Below, in pieces: positions 41,776 to 50,095 of a stretch of 64,000 nt of DNA (position 1 is the first letter of the stretch; every line of letters starts with the position of its first letter). A program made the translations under genes and the position numbers. The notes beneath the pieces were generated by a model. The model did no database searches, was not told the origin of the DNA, and saw only the letters and a list, made by a program, of their open reading frames with translations. This DNA is from Actinomadura physcomitrii (GTDB lineage Bacteria; Actinomycetota; Actinomycetes; Streptosporangiales; Streptosporangiaceae), in NCBI RefSeq assembly GCF_008923205.2, contig NZ_WBMS02000034.1, positions 44,308 to 108,307 of the forward strand, read 5' to 3'.

Positions 41776-42626
41776 GACGCGCCGCCCGCCGCGACGAACC
41801 GCTGCGTGATGCTCCCGACCCCTTCCAGTTCGCTGACCAGGACCTCGCCCGGCCGGACGAATCGCTTCGGGGTGCGCGCGTTGCCGACGCCCGGCGGCGT
41901 CCCGGTGAAGACCAGGTCGCCGGGGAACAGCCGGCAGACCCGCGACAGCCGGACGACCAGCTCCGGGATGTCGTAGATCATCGACGAGGTGCGCGCGCTC
42001 TGCACCGTCTCGCCCGCGAGGCGGCACGAGATCGCCAGGTCGCCGGGGTCGGCGAACGCGTCGGGGGTGACCAGCCAGGGTCCGGTGGGCCCGAAGTTCG
42101 CGTGCGACTTGGCCAGGCTGAACTGCGGTTTCGCGCCCGCGAGCTGCGCGGTCCGCTCGGACAGGTCCTGGCCGAGGGTGATGCCGGCGACGTGGTCCCA
42201 GGCGTCCTCGCGCCGCACCCGGTACGCCTCCCGGGAGATCGCGACGACGGCCTCGACCTCCCAGTCGACGGTGTCGGACGGCAGCTCGACGTCGCAAACG
42301 GGCCCGGCGAGGCAGCTCGGGAACTTCGTGAACGTCACCGGTGCCGAGTCCGGCGGGTATCCGGCTTCGGCGGCGTGCTCGGCGTAGTTGATCCCGATCG
42401 CGAACACCTGTGCCGGGCGCGGGACGGGCGCCCCGAGGTCCTCGACCGCGAACGGCGCGCCCTGCGCGGCGTCGAGCCCGGCGGCCCAGTCGCGGAACGC
42501 GTCCCACTCGGCGAAGACGGCCTGCGGGTCGGCGGCGAAGCGCCCGCCGCTCGCCTCCGCGACGTCCACGGCCCGGTCGCCGTCGACGACCACGACCAGG
42601 CGGCCCTTGAGGTTGGCGATCCTCAC
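41772..42626 (-). CDS. fumarylacetoacetate-hydrolase (FAH) family protein, copy 2
   Basis: This 284-residue protein belongs to the FAH/HpaG superfamily: VFAIGINYAEHAAEAG, TFTKFPSCLAGPVCDVELP, DWEVEAVVAISREA (metal-binding Glu), ITLGQDLSERT and VFTGTPPGVGNARTP. Members cleave or isomerise beta-diketo acids or tautomerise oxo acids. GTG 42626 overlaps the stop of the other FAH gene (GTGA). It is diverged from that copy, so two different steps are likely. Confidence 0.85.
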   Translation of the reverse strand: MRIANLKGRLVVVVDGDRAVDVAEASGGRFAADPQAVFAEWDAFRDWAAGLDAAQGAPFAVEDLGAPVPRPAQVFAIGINYAEHAAEAGYPPDSAPVTFTKFPSCLAGPVCDVELPSDTVDWEVEAVVAISREAYRVRREDAWDHVAGITLGQDLSERTAQLAGAKPQFSLAKSHANFGPTGPWLVTPDAFADPGDLAISCRLAGETVQSARTSSMIYDIPELVVRLSRVCRLFPGDLVFTGTPPGVGNARTPKRFVRPGEVLVSELEGVGSITQRFVAAGGAS

Positions 42627-43492
42627 CAGTCGACCCTTTCCGGGGCCGGCTCGCCGTGCGCGTCCTGCCAGGACACGACGTGGTTGCGCAGCGTCCCGAC
42701 GCCCTCGATCTCGGCCTCGACGACGTCACCGGGACGCAGGTAGAAGTCGAACGGGTTCGGCTGCACGGCCGCGACGCCCGAGACGGTGCCGGTGGTGATG
42801 ATGTCCCCGGCGCTGAAGATCTGCGGCGAGTGGTAGGCCACCAGGTGCGGGATCGACACGCGCATCTGCTTGGTGTGCCCGGTCTGCCGGACGTCGCCGT
42901 TCACCCGCAGCTGCATCGCCAGGTTCTGCATGTCGTCGATCTCGTCGGCGGTGACGATCCACGGGCCGATCGGGCAGAACGTGTCGATCGCCTTGCTGAA
43001 GGAGAACACGCCCGACTCCATCTCGCGGCGCTGGATGTCGCGCGCGGTGATGTCGTTGAAGACGGTGAACCCGGCGATGTGCTCCAGCGCCTCGTCAGGG
43101 CCGAAGAACTTGCCGGGCTTGCCGATGATGACGGCCAGCTCCAGCTCGTAGTCCAGCTCCTTGGTGAGGTGCTCGGGGTAGACGATCGGGTCGTCCGGGC
43201 CGATGATCGCGTCGACGTTCTGGAAGAACACGATGCCCTTGTGCACCGGGTGCGACCAGTTGACGGCCTGCAGCTCCTCGTGGTGGTCGGCGAAGTTGCC
43301 GGCGGTGTGGAAGAACTTCTTCGGCGTGATCGGGGCGCGCAGCCGCACGTCCGGCAGCTTCAGCCGCTCGCCGGTCTCGCCGACCTTCCCGTCGCGCTCG
43401 AAGTACGCGCGGGTGGACGGGACGTCCAGCTCGATGACGTCGTCGCCGTCGAGCCGCCCGACCCGGCCCTCGTCGAAAGTGATCAGTTTCAT
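42623..43492 (-). CDS. fumarylacetoacetate-hydrolase (FAH) family protein, copy 1
   Basis: This 289-residue FAH-fold enzyme shows KKFFHTAGNFADHHEELQAV (catalytic His region), KELDYELELAVIIGKPGKFF (metal Glu pair), TVFNDITARDIQRREM and IITTGTVSGVAAVQP. It is nearer the 2-hydroxyhepta-2,4-diene-1,7-dioate isomerase/hydrolase type than copy 2. ATG 43492 with GAGGAAAC about 9 bp upstream. It follows the importer genes, so its substrate is probably derived from the imported compound. Confidence 0.87.
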   Translation of the reverse strand: MKLITFDEGRVGRLDGDDVIELDVPSTRAYFERDGKVGETGERLKLPDVRLRAPITPKKFFHTAGNFADHHEELQAVNWSHPVHKGIVFFQNVDAIIGPDDPIVYPEHLTKELDYELELAVIIGKPGKFFGPDEALEHIAGFTVFNDITARDIQRREMESGVFSFSKAIDTFCPIGPWIVTADEIDDMQNLAMQLRVNGDVRQTGHTKQMRVSIPHLVAYHSPQIFSAGDIITTGTVSGVAAVQPNPFDFYLRPGDVVEAEIEGVGTLRNHVVSWQDAHGEPAPERVDW

Positions 43493-43530
43493 GGTGTCCA
43501 GTTTCCTCGGTGAATGGGGGAATGAGCAGG

Positions 43531-44346
43531 TCAGGGACGATCCGGCCGGCCGCGCGAGGCGCGCCTCTCGATCGCCGACAGCAGCGCGTTGACGGCCAGC
43601 GCGCCCGCGCAGACGACCAGGACCATGGCGTCCAGCGGGGCGGCGCCGTGGTTGGTGATCTGGGTGGAGATGAACGTGCCGACGCCGTCCACCGAGATCA
43701 TCAGCTCCGCGAGCAGCACGCCGAGCAGCGACAGCGCCGCGCCGATCTTCAGCGCGCCGATGATGTCCGGCAGGCAGGCGGGCACGACCAGGAACAGCAG
43801 CCGGCGCAGCCGCCCGGCGCCCATGGCGCGGCCGGAGTCCAGCACGGCGGGCTCGACCGCCGCGCCCGCCGTCATCGTCATGAGGATCACCGGGATGATC
43901 CCGTGGATGGCGCCGAACGCGATCTCCGAGCCGTCGCCGAGGCCGAGCCAGAGCACGAACAGCGGGTACAGCGGCGCCATCGGCAGCGCGTACAGCACCG
44001 ACACGACGTCGCGTCCGCCCAGGTAGACGTGCTTGTTGAGGCGTCCGAGCAGCAGCCCGATCGCGGGCCCGGCGACGGCGGTGACGGCGAACGCGGCCAG
44101 GAACCGGTACGTGGTGTACCCGACGAGGGTGAGCGAGTCGCCCTCCAGCACCTTCGGCAGGCCGTCGGCGACGATCCGGCTCGGCGAGGTGAGGTAGTCG
44201 CCGGAGCCGGTCAGCCGGGTCACCGCCTCCCACACCGCGACCAGCGCGGCGACCGTGCCCCAGCGGACGAGCCGGACCGCCGCCGCCTCCCGCGGCCGCG
44301 CCGTGCGCCGCGCGGCCGCGGGAGCGGCTCCGGTGATGGCCGTCAT
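43531..44346 (-). CDS. ABC importer permease B (SsuC/TauC-like)
   Basis: This 271-residue permease has about six membrane spans and the BPD_transp_1 EAA loop (LDSGRAMGAGRLRRLLFLVV, then PACLPDIIGALKIG). It pairs with the second permease, the lipoprotein and the ATPase of the same operon. Its start overlaps the end of the binding-protein gene within 2 bp. Two different permeases imply a heterodimeric channel, unusual for this importer class, which often uses one. Confidence 0.88.
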   Translation of the reverse strand: MTAITGAAPAAARRTARPREAAAVRLVRWGTVAALVAVWEAVTRLTGSGDYLTSPSRIVADGLPKVLEGDSLTLVGYTTYRFLAAFAVTAVAGPAIGLLLGRLNKHVYLGGRDVVSVLYALPMAPLYPLFVLWLGLGDGSEIAFGAIHGIIPVILMTMTAGAAVEPAVLDSGRAMGAGRLRRLLFLVVPACLPDIIGALKIGAALSLLGVLLAELMISVDGVGTFISTQITNHGAAPLDAMVLVVCAGALAVNALLSAIERRASRGRPDRP

Positions 44347-44347
44347 G

Positions 44348-45328
44348 TCACTTCGCCGAGGTGATCGCGGTGCTGAGGTAGGAGTCCTGCGCGGGCGACG
44401 ACGTCGCGATGCCGAGCTTCGGCAGCGCCTTGGCGTAGCCGGCCATGCCCGCGGCGCTGATGCCGCCGTCCGGGGTGAAGGCGCCGATCAGCGCGTCGTA
44501 GGTCTGCTCGGCGATCGGCTGCGGCATGCCGAGCTTGGCGACGGCGAGCTGGACGGTCGGCTGCTTGTTGGCCTTCATCCAGTCCAGCGCCTTGGTGTAG
44601 GCGCCGGCGAGCTTCTGCAGGTTCGCCTTGTTGCCGGAGATCGTGGACTTCTTCGCCATCAGGACGGCGAACTGCGAGTTCGGGCCGAGGACGTCCGACG
44701 CCTTCTGCGCGATCTTGCCCTCGTGCTTGGCCTGGAGCAGGAACCCGAAGTTGACCGGCAGGACGAACCCGTCGACGTCGCCGCGCTTCATCGCCGACAT
44801 CGTCGCGGCGGGGTCGCCGAGCGGGACCTCCTTGACCTTCTCGAAGTCGACGCCGGACGCCTCGGCGGTCGCGCGGGTGATGTAGTCGGTGAGCGAGCCC
44901 GCCTTGGAGATGCCGAGCTTCTTGCCCGCGATGCCGGAGAAGCCGGTGATACCGGACTTCTCCGGGACGATCAGCGCCATCGGGCTCTGCCCCATCACCC
45001 CGAAGAACGCCTGCGTGTCGAGCTTCTTCGCGGCGCCCGACACCGCGTCCAGCCCGGTCGCGGCGCCGACGTCGATCGACCCGCCGGTCATCGCCTTGGT
45101 GAGGTCGGACCCGGCGCTGAAGTCGACGACCTTGACGTCCAGCCCGGCGTCCTTGAAGAACCCCTGCTGGACGGCGACCCGCGCGGGCATCGCGTGCACG
45201 AAGTCCTGCGCCTGGACGAGCCCCAGCTTGATCGAGGTGGACGGTCCGGACGACCCGCCGCCACCGCACGCGGTGAGCGCGGCGGCGCACAGCGCCGCGA
45301 CCGCGGCGATCCTTGCGGTGACCTTCAT
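44348..45328 (-). CDS. ABC importer substrate-binding lipoprotein (NMT1/SsuA-like)
   Basis: This 326-residue lipoprotein has a signal peptide with lipobox LTAC and lipidation Cys21, followed by the NMT1/SsuA fold (LGLVQAQDFVHAMPARVAVQ, FFKDAGLDVKVVDF, GGSIDVGAATGLDAV, KLGISKAGSLTDYITR). It captures an organic acid, amine or pyrimidine outside the membrane. Its ATG overlaps the stop of permease A by 4 bp. The ligand cannot be told from sequence. Confidence 0.88.
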   Translation of the reverse strand: MKVTARIAAVAALCAAALTACGGGGSSGPSTSIKLGLVQAQDFVHAMPARVAVQQGFFKDAGLDVKVVDFSAGSDLTKAMTGGSIDVGAATGLDAVSGAAKKLDTQAFFGVMGQSPMALIVPEKSGITGFSGIAGKKLGISKAGSLTDYITRATAEASGVDFEKVKEVPLGDPAATMSAMKRGDVDGFVLPVNFGFLLQAKHEGKIAQKASDVLGPNSQFAVLMAKKSTISGNKANLQKLAGAYTKALDWMKANKQPTVQLAVAKLGMPQPIAEQTYDALIGAFTPDGGISAAGMAGYAKALPKLGIATSSPAQDSYLSTAITSAK

Positions 45329-46083
45329 CGGGTTATGCCCTTCTGCAGCATGTGGGTGGTGAGCGAGAACAGGAGGTTGACGGCGACCGTGACCAGGCAG
45401 GCGATCACGATCCAGGCGAACAGGCCGGGGCTGTCCAGGCTCTGGCTGGCGGTGCCGAGCTGGTAGCCGATCCCGGCGGCGCCCGCGATGAACTCGGACG
45501 CGATGACGGTGACGAGCGCGAGGCCGAGCGACACCCGCATCGCGGCGAGCACCGGGCCGAGCACCGCCGGCAGCACGACCCCGGTCAGCCACTGCGCGCG
45601 CGACGCGCCCATGGTCCGCGCGGCGGTGATGAGCCGGCCGTCGACGGTGCCGGTCGCGCGGGCCGCCGCGATCGCGACGGGGAAGAACGCGTACACCGCA
45701 CCGAGCGCGATCTTGGAGGGCGAGCCGACCCCGAGCGTCGCGGCCAGCACCGGGTAGAGGATCACCAACGGCAGCGCGTTCAGGCCGGTCAGGACGGGTT
45801 CGTACGCGCGCCGCAGCAGCCGCGACGACCCGATGAGCACCCCCAGCGGGAGGGCGATGACCGCCGCGATCCCGAACGCGATCGCGGTCTCCTCCAGCGT
45901 GGTGCCGACCGGATCCAGCAGCTTCGACGGCTCCCCGGCCAGGTCGGAGAGCGCCTGCCACACGTCGCCGATCGGCGGCAGCAGCAGCGGCGCCACCGCC
46001 CCCGTCCCGGCGAGCAGCGCCCACACCGCGAGGACGAACGCGACCGTCCCGGCGTAGACGAGGACGCGGCGCGGCGCGATCAC
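45325..46083 (-). CDS. ABC importer permease A (SsuC/TauC-like)
   Basis: This 252-residue permease with six membrane spans shows AFVLAVWALLAGTGAVAPLL at the start and an EAA loop at LITAARTMGASRAQWLTGVV (then LPAVLGPVLAAMRVSLGLAL). It has the same fold as permease B but is clearly diverged. GTG 46083 overlaps the stop of the ATPase gene (GTGA), tying importer subunits together. Confidence 0.88.
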   Translation of the reverse strand: MIAPRRVLVYAGTVAFVLAVWALLAGTGAVAPLLLPPIGDVWQALSDLAGEPSKLLDPVGTTLEETAIAFGIAAVIALPLGVLIGSSRLLRRAYEPVLTGLNALPLVILYPVLAATLGVGSPSKIALGAVYAFFPVAIAAARATGTVDGRLITAARTMGASRAQWLTGVVLPAVLGPVLAAMRVSLGLALVTVIASEFIAGAAGIGYQLGTASQSLDSPGLFAWIVIACLVTVAVNLLFSLTTHMLQKGITR

Positions 46084-46913
46084 CGCACGTCTCCGGGGTC
46101 GTCCTCCAGCAGCAGCGCCGACAGCCGGTCGGTGAGCGCGTGGAACTCCGGTGTCCGCAGCACCTGCGGCTCGCGCGGGCGCGGCAGCGGTACCTCGATG
46201 ACCTCCTTGATCGTCGCGGGGCGCGGCGTCATCACGATGATCCGGTCCGACAGGTACGCCGCCTCCGACAGGCTGTGCGTCACGAACAGCACCGTCTTGC
46301 CGTGCTCCTCCAGCAGCGTGACGAGCTGCTCGCCGATCTTCAGCCGGGACAGCTCGTCCAGCGCCGCGAACGGCTCGTCCAGCAGCAGGATCGACGCGTC
46401 CGACACCAGCGCCCGCGCGATCGCGACCCGCTGCCGCATCCCGCCCGACAGCTGGTGCGGGAACCGGTGCGGGACATCGCCGAGCCCGACCGCGCGCAGC
46501 GCGTCCAGCGCGCGCGCCCGCCGCTCGGCGCGGCCCACACCGGCGAACTGCAACGCGATCTCGACGTTGCGCACGGCGCTGCGCCACGGGTACAGCGCGA
46601 GGTCCTGGAACACGAACGCCACGTCCCGGGGGCGCGGGCCGTCCACCGGCGTGCCGTCCACCGGCGTGCCGTCCACCAGCAGCTCCCCGGACGCCGGCGC
46701 GAGCAGTCCGCCCACCGCGCGCAGCGCCGAGCTCTTCCCGCACCCGGACGGCCCGATCAGGCTGACGAACTCGCCCGGCCGCACGTCGAACGTCAGGTCC
46801 GTCGCCGCGGTCGTGTCGCCGTAGGCGAGGGTGAGGTCGCGGGCGGCGACCCTGGGCCGCTCGGCCTCCCGGACGCCCCCGGCCCTGGCGCTCTCCTCGC
46901 GCTGTCCCGCCAC
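46080..46913 (-). CDS. ABC importer ATPase (SsuB/TauB-like)
   Basis: This 277-residue ATPase has Walker A LIGPSGCGKSSALRAV, signature HQLSGGMRQRVAIARALV, Walker B ILLLDEPFAALDELSR and the switch His in VLFVTHSLSEAAYLSD, the typical SsuB/TauB/NrtD set. A 15-bp tandem repeat (GTCCACCGGCGTGCC at 46641 and 46656 on the plus strand) encodes VDGTPVDGTPVDG in a loop before the Q-loop. GTG 46913; the gene starts 4 bp after the SDR stop. Confidence 0.92.
   Translation of the reverse strand: MAGQREESARAGGVREAERPRVAARDLTLAYGDTTAATDLTFDVRPGEFVSLIGPSGCGKSSALRAVGGLLAPASGELLVDGTPVDGTPVDGPRPRDVAFVFQDLALYPWRSAVRNVEIALQFAGVGRAERRARALDALRAVGLGDVPHRFPHQLSGGMRQRVAIARALVSDASILLLDEPFAALDELSRLKIGEQLVTLLEEHGKTVLFVTHSLSEAAYLSDRIIVMTPRPATIKEVIEVPLPRPREPQVLRTPEFHALTDRLSALLLEDDPGDVR
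46641..46680. repeat. 15-bp tandem repeat inside ATPase gene
   Basis: GTCCACCGGCGTGCC is present at 46641-46655 and 46656-46670, with a partial third copy from 46671. It keeps the frame and duplicates the peptide VDGTP. Confidence 0.85.
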
Positions 46914-46917
46914 GGCC

Positions 46918-47700
46918 CTACGCCCCGACCATGTTGAACCCGCCGTCGGCGAGCATGTAGGCGCCGGTGATGTGCGAGGCGTCCTCGGTCGCGAGGAACA
47001 GCGCGGTGCCCGCGACGACCTCGGGCGGCGGGATCTGGCCCATCGGGGTCTGCGAGATCAGCTTCTCGCGGCGGCCCGACTTCCAGTCCTCGCGCTCCAG
47101 CGTCGCGCCCGTCTCCATGAACCCGGGCGCGAACGTGTTGACCCGCACCGCCGGTGCGAACGCCGCCGCGTACGACTTGGTGATGCCGAGCAGCCCGTAC
47201 TTGGCGGCGGCGTACTGCGGGGCGCGCGCGCTGCCGCGCACCACGACGGTCGAGCCGATGTTCACGATCGAGCCGTGGCCCTGCTCCAGCATCCGGGACC
47301 CGAACTCGTGCGTCATCAGCAGCGTGCCCTTGACGTCGACGTCGATGACGCGGTCGAGGGACTCCTGCGTCAGCTGCCGCCACGACATCTGCTCGGTCGC
47401 GACGTCCCCGACGTTGTTGACCAGCACGTCCAGCTCGCCGGCGATCCCGAACACCTCGTCGGCGAGGGCGCGGATCGCGTCCCACGAGCCGATGTCGGCC
47501 TGCACGACGAACGCCTCGGCGCCCGCGTCCCGGACCCGCTGCGCGGTGCGCTCGGCGCCCTGCTTGGAGGAGTTGTAGTGCACCCCGACGCGGGCGCCCT
47601 CCTGCGCGGCGCGGACGGCGATCTCGGCGCCGAAGCCGGTGCCGGCCCCCGTGACCAGCACCGTCTTCCCCTCGAACCGCGGGAAGATCTTCTGAGCCAT
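46918..47700 (-). CDS. short-chain dehydrogenase/reductase, copy 1
   Basis: This 260-residue classical SDR has the cofactor motif VLVTGAGTGFGAEIA (TGxxxGxG), LVNNVGDVA, the catalytic Ser region IVNIGSTVVVRG and the YxxxK of PQYAAAKYGLLG. It is NAD(P)-dependent and oxidises or reduces an alcohol or ketone. ATG 47700 is 17 bp after the stop of the other SDR gene. It probably acts on the imported compound or its product. Confidence 0.9.
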   Translation of the reverse strand: MAQKIFPRFEGKTVLVTGAGTGFGAEIAVRAAQEGARVGVHYNSSKQGAERTAQRVRDAGAEAFVVQADIGSWDAIRALADEVFGIAGELDVLVNNVGDVATEQMSWRQLTQESLDRVIDVDVKGTLLMTHEFGSRMLEQGHGSIVNIGSTVVVRGSARAPQYAAAKYGLLGITKSYAAAFAPAVRVNTFAPGFMETGATLEREDWKSGRREKLISQTPMGQIPPPEVVAGTALFLATEDASHITGAYMLADGGFNMVGA

Positions 47701-47717
47701 GTGCTTGTTCTCCCTTG

Positions 47718-48506
47718 TCAGACGAGCGTGCGTCCGCCGTCGACGTACATGACGTGGCCCGTCATGAACGCCGCGTGCGGTGAGGACAGGAACAGGATCG
47801 GGCCGACGACCTCGGCGGGCGTGCCGAGCCGGCCCGCCGGCACGAGCCGGACGAGATCCTCCCGGACGCCGGGCCGCGCCAGGTACTCGGCGGTCAGCGG
47901 CGTCTCGACGTAGCCGGGCGCGATCGCGTTCACGGTGACGCCGTGCCGGGCCCACTCGGCGGCCATGACCCGCATCATCTGGTTCATCCCGCCCTTGGAC
48001 GCGGCGTACGGCCCGTGCTTCTGGTGCGCCAGGTGCCCCGACACCGACGACAGGAAGACGATGCGCCCGCCGCCCGCGTCCACCATGTGCCGCCCGGCGG
48101 CCTGCGCCGCGCCGAACGCGGTGAACAGGTTGGTGCGCAGGATCCGCTCCCACTCGGCCTCGGTGAAGTCGAGCACCGGGCGCCGGTCGTTGATCCCGAC
48201 GCAGTGCAGCAGCACGTCGAGCCCGCCCATGGTCTCGATGGCTTGCGCGACGACGGCGGCGCCGGCGCCCTCCTCGGTGAGGTCGGCGGCGATCGTGTGC
48301 GGCTTCGTCCCGCCGGGGCCGGGCTCCAGCGCGTCCAGCCGGTCCCGGTCCCGGTCGACCGCGGTGACGACCGCGCCCGCGTCGAGGTAGCCGCGGGCGC
48401 ACTCGGCGCCGATCCCGCCCGCGCCGAGCACCAGCACCCGGGCGCCGTGCAGGCCCAGCCACGCGGTGCCCGTGCCGGGCGCCGCCTGAGTCGTCCCGTC
48501 TGCCAC
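47718..48506 (-). CDS. short-chain dehydrogenase/reductase, copy 2 (first gene of operon)
   Basis: This 262-residue classical SDR has VLVLGAGGIGAECARGYLD (glycine motif with G-G-I-G), LLHCVGINDRR, IVFLSSVSGHLA and GPYAASKGGMNQMM (YxxxK). GTG 48506 has GAGGAA 6 bp upstream. As first gene it lies under the IclR-type operator at 48534-48564. It differs from copy 1, so the two catalyse separate oxidoreductions. Confidence 0.9.
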   Translation of the reverse strand: MADGTTQAAPGTGTAWLGLHGARVLVLGAGGIGAECARGYLDAGAVVTAVDRDRDRLDALEPGPGGTKPHTIAADLTEEGAGAAVVAQAIETMGGLDVLLHCVGINDRRPVLDFTEAEWERILRTNLFTAFGAAQAAGRHMVDAGGGRIVFLSSVSGHLAHQKHGPYAASKGGMNQMMRVMAAEWARHGVTVNAIAPGYVETPLTAEYLARPGVREDLVRLVPAGRLGTPAEVVGPILFLSSPHAAFMTGHVMYVDGGRTLV

Positions 48507-48533
48507 TTGCGGTTCCTCGCCTTCCCCAGCTAG

Positions 48534-48564
48534 CTTTCACTCTGTGAAAGCCACTTTCAATGAA
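48534..48564. promoter_or_regulatory. IclR-type operator between SDR operon and IclR gene
   Basis: CTTTCAC-TCT-GTGAAAG (48534-48550) is a perfect palindrome, followed at once by TTCA-A-TGAA (48556-48564). It lies between divergent genes, 28 bp before the SDR start codon. Confidence 0.7.
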
Positions 48565-48620
48565 CCCGAGTATGGTGTGATGCCGGTCATGGCGTCAAGG
48601 CGAACGCCCGGAGGCGGGCC

Positions 48621-49418
48621 GTGACCTCCGGCGCCGCGGGCGCCGAGCCCGACCGGTCGCGCTACCACATCGCCGCCCTCGCCAAGGGGCTGCAGGTGCT
48701 GAGCCTGTTCGACGGCGCGACGCTGGCCCTGCGCACCAGCGACATCGCCGCGCTGACCGGCATCCCGATGCCCACCGCGTTCCGGATCGTCGCCACCCTG
48801 GAGGACCTCGGCTACCTGGAACGGCGCCACGACGGCACCGTCCAGCCCGGCGTCAAGGTGCTCACCCTCGGCTCGGCCGCGATGCGCGGCTCCGGCCTCG
48901 TCCAGCTCAGCGACCGGCCGCTGCGGCTGCTCGCCGACGCCACCGGCGAGACCGTCAACCTCGGCGTCCTCGTCGAGGACCGCGTCCTGTACCTCGCGCG
49001 GCTCCGCAACGCCGACCTCGTCACCGCCAACGTGCACGTCGGCTCGACCCTGCCCGCCACCTACACGTCCATGGGCAAGCTGCTGCTCGCCCACCTCCCG
49101 CCGGACGAGCTGGACCGCCGCCTCACCGCCGCCTCGTTCGCGCCCGGCGCCGGGCCGAACGCCGTGCCGGACCGCGCCGCGCTCCTCGCCCAGCTCGACC
49201 GGATCCGCCGCGACGGGTACGCCGTCCAGGACCAGGAGCTCGCGCAGGGCCTGCGGTCGGTGTCGGTCCCCGTGCTCGGCCCGGACGGCGCCCCGGCGGC
49301 CGCGGTGAACGTCGCCGTGTCCGCCCTGCGCCGCCCCCTCGCCGACCTGCACGGCGAGATCCTCGACCGGCTCCGCGCCACCGCCGCCGACATCACCACG
49401 AGACTGAGGACCCGATGA
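48621..49418 (+). CDS. IclR-family transcriptional regulator (right flank of catabolic operon)
   Basis: This 265-residue IclR protein has an HTH (IAALAKGLQVLSLFDGATLA, IAALTGIPMPTAFRIVATLE) and an effector domain with DRVLYLARLRNADLVTANVH and YTSMGKLLLAHLPPDE. It is divergent from the ten-gene operon and overlaps the carboxymuconolactone-decarboxylase-like gene by 4 bp. It is a clear paralog of the IclR at 38460. It probably represses or activates the operon in response to its substrate. Confidence 0.92.
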   Translation: MTSGAAGAEPDRSRYHIAALAKGLQVLSLFDGATLALRTSDIAALTGIPMPTAFRIVATLEDLGYLERRHDGTVQPGVKVLTLGSAAMRGSGLVQLSDRPLRLLADATGETVNLGVLVEDRVLYLARLRNADLVTANVHVGSTLPATYTSMGKLLLAHLPPDELDRRLTAASFAPGAGPNAVPDRAALLAQLDRIRRDGYAVQDQELAQGLRSVSVPVLGPDGAPAAAVNVAVSALRRPLADLHGEILDRLRATAADITTRLRTR

Positions 49419-49966
49419 CCCGCAAGCACCCGTTCCGTCCCGCCGACCTCGACGGCGACCGGCTCGCCCTCTACCGCGCCATCACCGAGGGCCCGCGCGC
49501 GCAGGGCCCCCGCCTGTTCGACCTCGTCTCCGACGACGGCGTGCTGCTCGGGCCGTTCAACGAGTTCCTGCTGCGCCCCGCGCTCGGCGACGCCCTCCAG
49601 CGGGTCGGCGCCGCCGTCCGGTACCAGGGCGCCCTCAGCGGACGGGCCCGCGAGATGGCGATCCTCGTCGTCGCCGCGCACTGGGACAGCGCCTTCGAGC
49701 GGACCGCCCACGAGGCCGTCGGACGCGCCGCCGGCCTCACCGACGCCGAGCTCGCCGCGATCGCCGGCGGCGCGCCGCTGGACCTCGACGACCCCGCCGA
49801 GGCCGCCGCCCTCCGCCTCGCCCGCGCCCTCGTCGCCGGCGACGTCGACGACGCGACCTGGGCGGCCTGCGTCCCGCCGCTGGACCGCGAGACCGTCTTC
49901 GAGCTGACCACCCTCGTCGGCTACTACGCGACCCTCGCCCTCCAGATGCGCGTCTTCCGCGTCTGA
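49415..49966 (+). CDS. carboxymuconolactone decarboxylase (CMD)/AhpD-like protein
   Basis: This 183-residue CMD-fold protein has SGRAREMAILVVAAHWDSAF, ERTAHEAVGRAAGLTDAELA and a late FELTTLVGYYATLALQMRV helix. The CxxC redox pair of AhpD is absent, so it is nearer decarboxylase or lactonase members. Its ATG overlaps the IclR stop (ATGA), placing it in the same regulon as the catabolic operon; an aromatic-ring degradation step is plausible. Confidence 0.82.
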   Translation: MTRKHPFRPADLDGDRLALYRAITEGPRAQGPRLFDLVSDDGVLLGPFNEFLLRPALGDALQRVGAAVRYQGALSGRAREMAILVVAAHWDSAFERTAHEAVGRAAGLTDAELAAIAGGAPLDLDDPAEAAALRLARALVAGDVDDATWAACVPPLDRETVFELTTLVGYYATLALQMRVFRV

Positions 49967-50095
49967 CGCGCGTCCCGTCGCGGTGTGATCGGCGGGCCAT
50001 GAGTACCCGTCCGGCCTGCGGGAACGACCTGCGCGTGCGGGCCCCGAGCCGGGGGCCGCCGCTGACGGTCGCGCGCCGAGCGGAAAGGACCTGCC

